DNA of 7,009 nt from Chloroflexota bacterium (GTDB taxonomy: Bacteria > Chloroflexota > Ktedonobacteria > Ktedonobacterales > Ktedonobacteraceae). The translations under genes and the position numbers were made by a program. The stretch lies in the NCBI GenBank assembly GCA_005881295.1, contig VBHS01000410.1:1-7009 (forward strand). Direction: 5' to 3'. The notes below the pieces were generated by a model. It saw only the letters and a list, made by a program, of their open reading frames with translations, was not told the DNA's origin and searched no databases. Below are positions 1 through 6,558 of the stretch, piece by piece (position 1 is the stretch's first letter; each line of letters begins with the position of its first letter).

Positions 1-572
1 AGGATGGGCAGATACATACCATGGCATTGGCAGGGTCAGCACAGCGCGGTGAAACCACGGCAGAAGATGCACAGCTTGGTGCCGACCTTCTACAGAGTGA
101 GAAGAACAATAACGAACACGCCATCGTCGTAGCCATGGTGTGGGAAGCTCTGAAGAATCACTGCACGAGTGTGCACGCCTCCACCGCGCCGCAGTTGCTC
201 AAGCTAAAGAACTTACAACACCTGATGACCCCCTTTGCCGGTGAACTCATCCCCGGACAATGCATTCTTGACGTGTTGGCCGATCTGCACCCCACACCCG
301 CTGTCGGCGGCTTCCCTCGCCAGGCTGCTCTTGCAGCAATTCGCGAAACCGAGAAGCTAGATAGGGGCTGGTACGCGGGACCACTCGGCTGGATTGGCGC
401 CAATGGTCATGGTGAGTTCGCTGTAGCGCTGCGTTCCGGCCTGATCGATGGCGGACAGGCCACGCTCTTCGCGGGATGCGGTATCGTCTCCAGCTCTGAT
501 CCTCAGGCCGAGTATGCTGAGTCTAATCTGAAATTTCAAGTGATGCTGCGTGGATTGGGCGGCAGCAAATAA
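1..572 (+). CDS. menF: Isochorismate synthase, C-terminal part (5' end outside window)
   Basis: Isochorismate synthases convert chorismate to isochorismate with Mg2+ in the cytoplasm, the first committed step of menaquinone synthesis. The frame is open to the left edge (first full codon at base 3), giving 189 visible residues, roughly the last 40% of a typical 450-residue enzyme. An internal ATG at base 21 is not the start: the codons before it (DGQIHT) continue into MALAGSAQRG, the chorismate-binding-fold AGSxxRG motif. Further family landmarks are SEKNNNEHAIVV, HPTPAVGGFPR, DRGWYAGPLGW, GEFAVALRSG and LFAGCGIV, followed by AESNLKFQ, whose Glu corresponds to a Mg2+-ligand Glu in EntC-type enzymes. 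GCGIV replaces the commoner GAGIV, a mild change. The C-terminus is complete, with TAA at 570-572. A salicylate or enterobactin-type isochorismate synthase would look similar, but the adjoining men genes decide for MenF. No damage is visible in this part. Confidence 0.93.
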   Translation, partial: DGQIHTMALAGSAQRGETTAEDAQLGADLLQSEKNNNEHAIVVAMVWEALKNHCTSVHASTAPQLLKLKNLQHLMTPFAGELIPGQCILDVLADLHPTPAVGGFPRQAALAAIRETEKLDRGWYAGPLGWIGANGHGEFAVALRSGLIDGGQATLFAGCGIVSSSDPQAEYAESNLKFQVMLRGLGGSK

Positions 573-577
573 GGTGA
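570..577 (+). promoter_or_regulatory. Ribosome binding site of menD, containing the menF stop
   Basis: TAAGGTGA matches the anti-Shine-Dalgarno complement in two overlapping ways (TAAGG and AGGTGA). Its first three bases are the menF stop codon. The spacing of 5 bases to GTG at 583 favours that start over the in-frame GTG at 574 (no site upstream) and ATG at 592 (site too far away). The arrangement suggests translation of menD is coupled to termination on menF. Confidence 0.55.
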
Positions 578-582
578 AAATT

Positions 583-2327
583 GTGTCAAGCATGAATAGA
601 GACTCAGCAAACCCAGCGTACATCTATGCGAGCACGTTTGTGGATGAGTTACAACGAGTCGGTGTGCGCAACGTGGTAATCTGTCCAGGTTCCCGTTCGA
701 CCCCTCTCGCCATGGCGTTTGCTGCCCAATCTGCTATTCGCACCTGGATGCACGCGGACGAGCGTTCAGCAGCCTTCTTCGGTCTGGGCATGGCTAAGCA
801 CATGTGCCAACCGGTGGCACTTCTGTGCACATCAGGGACGGCAGCAACGCGGACGAGCGTTCAGCAGCCTTCTTCGGTCTGGGCATGGCTAAGCATATGC
901 GCCAACCGGTGGCACTTCTGTGCACATCAGGAACGGCAGCAGCAAACTTTATGCCTGCGCTCGTCGAGGCTAAATTAACACACGTGCCTCTACTCGTCCT
1001 GACGGCAGATCGCCCACATGAACTGCGTGATAACGGTGCGCTGCAGAGCATTGACCAGAATCGGCTCTACGGAACCTACACAAAGTGGTTTGTAGAGCTG
1101 GCCCTACCCGAAGCAACAGACGCAGCCCTTCACTATATTCGTACCATAGCAGCCCGTGCGGCTGCCTCAACTCAGGCTATCCCTGCCGGCCCGGTGCATC
1201 TCAATTTCCCATTCCGCGAGCCACTGACGCCCGAACCAATTCCCGGTCAATCCCTGCCTCCAGTCGCGCAGCGTGACCTTACAGCCTGGCAGGGTAGGCC
1301 AGACAATTCTCCCTATATCGAAGTTCGCGAAGCGCCTATTTCTGTACCTGATTTAATGACTATAGGAAAATTAGTGGATACCGTGCGTGATGTAAGGCGT
1401 GGACTCATTATTGTTGGCCCAATCGAAGATCCCGCGCTAGTAGAGCCACTCGTGCTGCTGGCCCGTTACCTTGGCTACCCTATCCTGGCCGATCCCCTCT
1501 CACAATTGCGCTATGGGAATCATGATCGAAGCATGGCGCTATCCAGCTACGACGCATTCTTGCGCATCGACTCCTTTATCGAAAGCGCACAGCCCGAATT
1601 CATACTCCGTTTTGGCGCCATGCCAACATCCAAGCCCTTGCTGCTCTACCTGAAACGCTATGCATCCTGCCCTCTGGTGGTCATCGATGGCAATGGCGGC
1701 TGGGAAGAGCCAACGCAACTCGCTAGCGCATTGATTCATGCCAACCCCGCTGCCCTGTGCCAGAGCCTCCTGAGCGTTCTTGAACAATCCGATAAGATCT
1801 CCCTCTCTCAAACATGGGTAACCATGTGGCAAGAAGCTGAAAAAGTAACTCGGCAAACATTACAGAACGCTATCCAGGATTTCAGTGAATTCTTCGAGGG
1901 ACGAGTTTTTACCGAACTTGCCGGGTTGCTGCCGGGCGGTACAACGCTTTACGTTGGCAACAGTATGCCGCTGCGAGACCTGGATACCTTTTTCTGGTCC
2001 AGCGAACAACATATACGCGTCATGGGTAACCGCGGCGCGAACGGCATTGATGGCATCATCTCCAGCGCGCTTGGTGCAAGTGCCGCTGCCGCACAGCATG
2101 AACCGACCGTCCTGGTGCTCGGTGATCTCTCGTTCTTTCACGACCTCAATGGACTGCTCGCCGCCCGTTTACACCAGCTCAACCTGACCATCGTGCTCAT
2201 CAACAATGACGGCGGCGGTATCTTCTCCTTCCTGCCGCAGGCAGCTTATCCAGAGCATTTTGAACAGCTTTTCGGCACGCCAACAGGCCTGGATTTCCGC
2301 CTCGCGGTAGAGATGTATGACAGGTGA
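583..2327 (+). pseudogene. menD: SEPHCHC synthase, frameshifted by a 95-bp tandem duplication and 3'-truncated
   Basis: MenD is a thiamine-diphosphate enzyme that joins the succinyl semialdehyde unit from 2-oxoglutarate to isochorismate, giving SEPHCHC. The 5' part reads VVICPGSRSTPLA and DERSAAFFGLGMAK (catalytic Glu of DER), then a 95-bp tandem repeat moves the reading frame and the original frame stops at 976-978. The rest continues in another frame: TADRPHELRDNGALQ, RFGAMPTSKP, GNSMPLRDLDTF, NRGANGIDG, then the ThDP motif as GDLSFFHDLN (from 2121) and NNDGGGIFSFLPQ (from 2202). Deleting one repeat copy restores the family consensus exactly (CTSGTAAANF) and gives 549 residues from GTG583, or 546 from ATG592. 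The C-terminus stops at GLDFRLAVEMYDR, whereas Bacillus MenD continues about 58 residues through the last strand and helix of the PP domain. So two independent defects are seen. It could still be functional if the duplication is an assembly error and the short end is tolerated, but I judge it non-functional as written. Confidence 0.87.
752..941 (+). repeat. Direct tandem duplication, 2 x 95 bp, within menD
   Basis: Copy 1 is 752-846 and copy 2 is 847-941, directly adjacent, with 92 of 95 bases identical. The three differences are all transitions: C801/T896, T805/C900 and G837/A932. In the menD frame the first and third are silent (His CAC/CAT, Gly GGG/GGA) and the second changes Cys to Arg. 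The unit encodes the segment from the catalytic DER motif to CTSGTAA. Since 95 is not a multiple of three, the duplication breaks the frame. Flanking bases (751 against 846, 847 against 942) do not match, so the unit boundaries are exact and no extra homology lies at the ends. Confidence 0.97.
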
Positions 2328-3160
2328 ATGGTATACGGCTAGGAGTTGAACAGCGCGGTCATGCTAGCAAGAGCGCTTCAACGCTAGTTATGCTGCATGG
2401 CTTTACCGGCAGTGCGGCAGGCTGGGGCCTTCACCTGGACACACTTGCTGCCTATGGCCTGCGCGTCATCGCCCTTGACCTGCCTGGCCATGGACAATCC
2501 GATGCTCCCAAAGACCCGCGGCGCTATAGTATTGAGCATTGCCGGCAAGATATCCTGGCAGCGCTCCAGCAGCTTGGCGTGAGCAAGGGCCAGGCCATCC
2601 TCCTTGGCTATTCGATGGGTGGACGTATAGCGCTCTACACAGCATTTGCATCTTTCTTTCGCGCGCTCATCCTGGAAAGCGCCTCGCCAGGGTTGGCAGA
2701 CCCTGGCGAGCGCGAACAGCGGCACCTCAGCGATGAAACGCTGGCAGCCAGCATCGAACGCGATGGTGTACCGGCATTCATTGAGCGTTGGGAAAACCTG
2801 CCACTCTTCGCCAGTCAGAAAACACTGCCTTTGGATTGTAGGGAGAAGTTGCATCAACAGCGCCTGCAAAATAGCGCCACCGGGCTGGCCCAGAGCTTGC
2901 GCGGCGTGGGCACAGGCGTCCAACCATCCCTGCACGCTCAACTGCCAACCTTAAACATACCCGTCCTGTTGATTGCTGGCGAGCTTGATGCAAAATTCAC
3001 AACCATCGCCCGGCACATGGCCCAGGCGCTCCCACAATCACAACTGCATATTATACCCGCTGCCGGCCACACAGTACACCTGGAACGACCACAAGCATTC
3101 GCCTCCCTAGTCGGGAATTTCATAAAATGTACATGCGGGGCCTGCCCCATTGATGAATAA
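2324..3160 (+). CDS. menH: 2-succinyl-6-hydroxy-2,4-cyclohexadiene-1-carboxylate (SHCHC) synthase
   Basis: MenH removes pyruvate from SEPHCHC to give SHCHC, the third step of the pathway, in the cytoplasm. The 278-residue product is a single alpha/beta-hydrolase domain, close to the usual 250-275. The oxyanion-side motif LHGFTGSAAGW lies near residue 25. The nucleophile elbow GYSMGG puts Ser at 97, GELDAKF gives Asp222, and AAGHTVHLERP gives His249, a complete Ser-Asp-His triad. ESASPGLADPGER, WENLPLFASQ and GVGTGVQPSLH follow Bacillus MenH closely. The start is GTG, sharing GTGA with the menD stop, so translation is probably coupled to menD; no strong Shine-Dalgarno site precedes it. It reads VNGIRLGVEQRG, a normal MenH beginning. 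The last residues (KCTCGACPIDE) form a short cysteine-containing tail that I do not know from other MenH proteins. With menD frameshifted, its coupled translation may be reduced, because ribosomes on the original frame end at 978. Confidence 0.94.
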   Translation: MNGIRLGVEQRGHASKSASTLVMLHGFTGSAAGWGLHLDTLAAYGLRVIALDLPGHGQSDAPKDPRRYSIEHCRQDILAALQQLGVSKGQAILLGYSMGGRIALYTAFASFFRALILESASPGLADPGEREQRHLSDETLAASIERDGVPAFIERWENLPLFASQKTLPLDCREKLHQQRLQNSATGLAQSLRGVGTGVQPSLHAQLPTLNIPVLLIAGELDAKFTTIARHMAQALPQSQLHIIPAAGHTVHLERPQAFASLVGNFIKCTCGACPIDE

Positions 3161-3166
3161 AAACAA

Positions 3167-3172
3167 AAGGAG
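3167..3172 (+). promoter_or_regulatory. Strong ribosome binding site before menB
   Basis: AAGGAG lies 6 bases before ATG 3179. It is the clearest Shine-Dalgarno site in the operon and the only one serving an ATG start. The 18-base gap after menH is otherwise A-rich. It should allow menB translation independent of upstream coupling, which matters because menD is broken. Confidence 0.8.
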
Positions 3173-3178
3173 AAACAT

Positions 3179-5029
3179 ATGCCAGTAGCATGGAACAAAG
3201 TCCGCGACTACACAGACATTATTTTTGAAAAAGCCGAGGGCATCGGCAAAATCACCATCAATCGACCTGAAGTGCGCAACGCCTTCCGGCCAGAAACCCT
3301 AACGGAATTGATAGACGCCTTCAACGACTGCCGCGAAGACCCGCGGATCGGCGTGGTCATCCTCACAGGTGCAGGCGATCAAGCCTTCTGCTCGGGCGGG
3401 GACCAGCGTGTTCGCGGCCATGGCGGCTACGTCGGCAGTGACGGCGTGCCTCGCCTCAACGCCCTCGACTTACAGAAAGTCATCAAGTACCTTCCCAAAC
3501 CCGTCATCGCCATGGTTGCAGGCTATGCCATCGGCGGCGGTCACGTACTACACCTCCTCTGCGACCTGACGATTGCCGCTGACAACGCCAGGTTCGGGCA
3601 GACTGGTCCTAAAGTTGGCAGCTTTGACGCCGGTTGGGGTGCTACCTACATGGCACGCGTCGTCGGACACAAAAAAGCCCGTGAGATCTGGTATCTCTGC
3701 CGCCAGTACACAGCCCAGGAGGCCCTCGACATGGGATTGGTCAACACTGTCGTGCCCCTGGAACGCCTGGAAGAAGAGACCATACAATGGGCCCGCGAGA
3801 TACTGGAGAAAAGCCCGCTTGCCCTGCGCTTCCTCAAGGCGGCTTTCAACGCGGACACTGACGGCCTCGCCGGCATTCAAGAACTGGCTGGCGATGCCAC
3901 CATGCTCTACTACATGACCGAAGAGGGGCAGGAGGGCAAGAATGCCTTCCTGGAGAAGCGCAAGCCCGATTTCTCCAGGTTCCCGCGCCTGCCTGCGCGT
4001 GAAGGAATCATTGTACAGGTGAGAACCAGCCAGGGCATCCCTGGCCTTGGAGAGATAGCGCCGCTTCCCGCGTTCACCGGAGAAAGCCTTGCGCATACCC
4101 ACACGCTTCTCCCGTCACTGGCTGCACGCCTTCGCCACAAGACGCTGCAGGAAGCATTGGATTGCGTGCATTCCCAGGAGCAAACTAAGGCTGCCTCCAC
4201 CCTCTGCGGGCTGGAAATCGCGCTGCTTGATGCGCTTGGCAAAGCTGAAGGATGCGCCGTCTCTACGCTGCTCTCTCCACTTGCCTCCACCCCACGGGCG
4301 GCAGTGCCCGTCAACGCCGTTATCGGCGCGAAAGCAACCAGATCAGCAGTTGCCGCCGCACGGGACGCCAAAAAGAACGGCTTTCGTTGTATAAAGCTAA
4401 AAGTAGGGCTGGGACTGAGCGCCCACGAAGAGATTGAGCGCGTAGCCTCCGTGCGTGATGCCACTGGACCAGCTATGCATCTCCGTCTGGATGCCAATGA
4501 GGCCTGGCACCTTGAAGAAGCTATCGCTATCCTCTCGCAATGCGTCCCGTACGACATCCAGTACATCGAGCAGCCCCTGGAGGCCCACGATCTCGTGGGA
4601 ATGCGCACGCTCCGCCAGGCAATCCCCATCCCGCTTGCAGCCGACGAAGCAGTGCACAGCCTCGAGAGCGCCCGCCTCGTCCTTGAGAGCGAGGCAGCTG
4701 ATATCCTCGTGATCAAGCCCCAGCTTGCCGGTGGACTACGCGTTAGTCAGCAGATGATCCGGTTAGCCACGGAGCGAGGTGTACAAAGTGTCATTACAAG
4801 CTCGCTCGAGGCAGGTATCGGTCTGGCAGCAGAGCTGCACCTCGCCGCCGCGTCACCTGCCGTAACGCTTGCATGTGGTCTCGCAACCCTTGACCTGTTG
4901 ATCGACGACCTGCTCATCGACGAACTGCCCGTCCGCGCTGGCTTCCTGCCGGTTCCACCAGGCCCCGGCTTAGGTATTGAGCTTGACCGGCAAGCATTGG
5001 ATAGATATTGCGTAAGAGGTTTTGCTTGA
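3179..5029 (+). CDS. MenB-MenC fusion: DHNA-CoA synthase joined to o-succinylbenzoate synthase
   Basis: One uninterrupted 616-residue ORF. Residues 1-272 are a full-length MenB (crotonase fold, OSB-CoA to DHNA-CoA): CSGGDQRVRG with oxyanion Gly73, IGGGHVLH, GQTGPKVGSFDAGWG with Gly143 (the position marking bicarbonate-dependent type I MenB) and Asp150, and Tyr245 in YYMTEEG. Spacings match E. coli Gly86/Gly156/Asp163/Tyr258. MenB ends normally with KPDFSRFPRLP, but instead of a stop the next codons are AREGIIVQV, already inside MenC. Residues 273-616 are an enolase-superfamily OSB synthase (SHCHC to OSB): KLK with Lys408, Asp438, Glu464, Asp489 and Lys513, spaced as in the Bacillus/Amycolatopsis type. 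Compared with E. coli MenC, about 26 N-terminal residues are missing, including the first cap strand and the flexible loop over the active site. MenB activity looks likely; MenC activity is uncertain. The two steps are not consecutive, since MenE acts between them. The gene ends in TTGA overlapping menE. Confidence 0.9.
   Translation: MPVAWNKVRDYTDIIFEKAEGIGKITINRPEVRNAFRPETLTELIDAFNDCREDPRIGVVILTGAGDQAFCSGGDQRVRGHGGYVGSDGVPRLNALDLQKVIKYLPKPVIAMVAGYAIGGGHVLHLLCDLTIAADNARFGQTGPKVGSFDAGWGATYMARVVGHKKAREIWYLCRQYTAQEALDMGLVNTVVPLERLEEETIQWAREILEKSPLALRFLKAAFNADTDGLAGIQELAGDATMLYYMTEEGQEGKNAFLEKRKPDFSRFPRLPAREGIIVQVRTSQGIPGLGEIAPLPAFTGESLAHTHTLLPSLAARLRHKTLQEALDCVHSQEQTKAASTLCGLEIALLDALGKAEGCAVSTLLSPLASTPRAAVPVNAVIGAKATRSAVAAARDAKKNGFRCIKLKVGLGLSAHEEIERVASVRDATGPAMHLRLDANEAWHLEEAIAILSQCVPYDIQYIEQPLEAHDLVGMRTLRQAIPIPLAADEAVHSLESARLVLESEAADILVIKPQLAGGLRVSQQMIRLATERGVQSVITSSLEAGIGLAAELHLAAASPAVTLACGLATLDLLIDDLLIDELPVRAGFLPVPPGPGLGIELDRQALDRYCVRGFA
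5014..5020 (+). promoter_or_regulatory. Ribosome binding site deciding the menE TTG start
   Basis: AAGAGGT lies 5 bases before TTG 5026 and inside the last menC codons. It supports TTG 5026 over the in-frame TTG at 5008, which has no such site upstream and would add six residues (LRKRFC). TTG 5026 also forms the TTGA overlap with the stop at 5027-5029, repeating the GTGA pattern seen at the start of menH. Confidence 0.6.
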
Positions 5030-6558
5030 GTACATCTGACATCTTTCTACCCGATTGGCTGACCCGTTGCGCCGAGAACAGCCCAGAGCACCTCGCGATA
5101 CAATATGACCAGCAGCAATGGAGCTTTGCCGAGCTCGATCGCCAGGCAACAAGGCTTGCGCGCCGGCTGGCTACTCTCGGCGTCCAGGAAGGAAATCGTG
5201 TCGCCCTGCTAGCTGCCAACAGCCAGTCCTACGTCGCGTTTGTTCACGCGCTGACACGCCTTGGGGCTATCCTTGTGCCTCTTAATCTACGCCTGACCCC
5301 GCAAGAGCTATGCTGGCAGCTTCGCGACGTGCATGCCTCCCTCCTCGTCTGTGAGGCGGACTATGCCAGTCTTGCCCAGGAGATAGTACAGGCAGTGCCA
5401 CAACTACCGCTTGCGACGCTGGCAACCATTTCATACAGCGGCGAAACCATAATCAACGACCTTCCCGAAAGCGACATTCCCCTGCGCACCCTCATCGACC
5501 TTAACGCTCCCCAGGCCATCATGTACACCTCCGGCACGACCGGTCAGCCGAAAGGGGCCATCATCACCTATGGCATGCAGTGGTGGAATGCCGTTGGCTC
5601 GGCGCTCAATCTTGGCCATAACCCCGGCGATCGCTGGCTCGCCTGCCTGCCGCTCTTCCACATCGGTGGTCTCTCCATCTTGATGCGCAGTGTCATCTAT
5701 GGCATCAGCGTGGTGGTGCACAAAAAATTTGATGCTACTGGCATCAATCGCGCTATCTTTGATGAGAGGATAACCATCATCTCGGTGGTTGCTGTGATGC
5801 TGCACCGTATGCTCGCTGACCTTGACATTAATAGTAACGGAACCAGCTATCCTTCCACCTTGCGTTGTATCCTGCTTGGTGGTGGTCCCGCGCCCTATCC
5901 CCTCCTCGAAGCATGCATGCGTCGTGACATTCCCGTCGTACAGACCTACGGCCTCACCGAATCTTGTTCCCAGGCAGTAACACTGTCACCGTCAGACGCG
6001 ATGCGCAAGATCGGTTCAGCCGGCCGTCCACTCCTTCCTGTCCAGCTGCGCATCCTGCATGATAACAGGTCAGCTTCTCCTGGCGAGCCCGGCGAAATAT
6101 TACTGAAAGGCCCAACCATCACCCCGAGCTATGCCGGCAGACCGGAGGCAACAGCCCGCGCGTTTCAAGATGGCTGGTTCGCCACAGGCGATATCGGCTA
6201 CCTTGATACAGATGGCTACCTCTATGTCCTCGACCGCCGCGCAGACCTTATCATCTCCGGAGGTGAGAATGTCTACCCGGCCGAGATCGAATCCATCCTG
6301 CGATCCCATCCCGCCGTGGAAGAAGCCGGCGTCTGTGGACAAGCCGATTCCCAATGGGGCCAGGTGCCCATTGCCTTCGTCGTCCTCAAATCCGGCCGCA
6401 CGGTCACTACCGAGGAGCTACTCAGCTATACCGCGCAAAAACTGGCTCGCTATAAACAGCCCCGCGCCATCTACTTTACCGATCAACTCCCGCATACATC
6501 CTCAGGAAAACTCCTACGCCGGGAGCTACCGCGCTTGTTACAAACCCTGCACAATTAA
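5026..6558 (+). CDS. menE: o-Succinylbenzoate-CoA ligase
   Basis: MenE activates o-succinylbenzoate with ATP and CoA to OSB-CoA, the substrate of MenB. The 510-residue product is a complete ANL-superfamily adenylate-forming enzyme, near the 486 of Bacillus MenE. Motifs in order are the P-loop MYTSGTTGQPKGA (from residue 166), CLPLFHIGGLSILMRSVIYG, LLGGGPAPYPLLE, the adenine/acyl motif TYGLTES (Glu312), FATGDIGYLD with ribose-binding Asp389, the hinge DRRADLIISGGENVYPAEIE, and the C-terminal catalytic Lys495 in HTSSGKLLRREL. I chose TTG 5026 as start because of the ribosome binding site at 5014-5020 and the TTGA overlap with the upstream gene, which implies coupled translation. Sequence alone cannot exclude another acyl-CoA ligase, but length, the HIGGLSIL motif and position in the men operon make MenE secure. 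It shows no frameshift or truncation, unlike menD and menC. Confidence 0.94.
   Translation: MSTSDIFLPDWLTRCAENSPEHLAIQYDQQQWSFAELDRQATRLARRLATLGVQEGNRVALLAANSQSYVAFVHALTRLGAILVPLNLRLTPQELCWQLRDVHASLLVCEADYASLAQEIVQAVPQLPLATLATISYSGETIINDLPESDIPLRTLIDLNAPQAIMYTSGTTGQPKGAIITYGMQWWNAVGSALNLGHNPGDRWLACLPLFHIGGLSILMRSVIYGISVVVHKKFDATGINRAIFDERITIISVVAVMLHRMLADLDINSNGTSYPSTLRCILLGGGPAPYPLLEACMRRDIPVVQTYGLTESCSQAVTLSPSDAMRKIGSAGRPLLPVQLRILHDNRSASPGEPGEILLKGPTITPSYAGRPEATARAFQDGWFATGDIGYLDTDGYLYVLDRRADLIISGGENVYPAEIESILRSHPAVEEAGVCGQADSQWGQVPIAFVVLKSGRTVTTEELLSYTAQKLARYKQPRAIYFTDQLPHTSSGKLLRRELPRLLQTLHN

Noticed and set aside
21..572. menF as a complete 183-residue gene starting at ATG 21
   Set aside because: The frame is open to the window edge and the codons before the ATG continue the family sequence; the N-terminal half of isochorismate synthase is missing only because of the window cut.
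550..978. A separate 142-residue gene
   Set aside because: Its first part is MenD and its end (from 847) is the out-of-frame reading of the second repeat copy, so it is a product of the duplication and not an independent gene.
804..2327. A 507-residue MenD starting at GTG 804
   Set aside because: Its first 15 residues are the out-of-frame reading of repeat copy 1. It lacks the CPGSRSTPL substrate-binding region and has no ribosome binding site, so reinitiation here would not give an active enzyme.
2384..2941. Minus-strand ORF of 185 codons
   Set aside because: It lies wholly opposite menH, whose catalytic triad and family motifs are clear; the opposite frame shows no recognisable domain.
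3137..3148. GGGG/CCCC inverted repeat near the end of menH as a terminator
   Set aside because: The stem is only 4 bp with no T-run after it, and it lies within the coding end of menH just before the strong menB ribosome binding site.
3910..4716. Long minus-strand ORF (268 codons)
   Set aside because: It is opposite the conserved MenB/MenC coding frame, has a serine/arginine-rich composition typical of a shadow frame, and shows no family motif.
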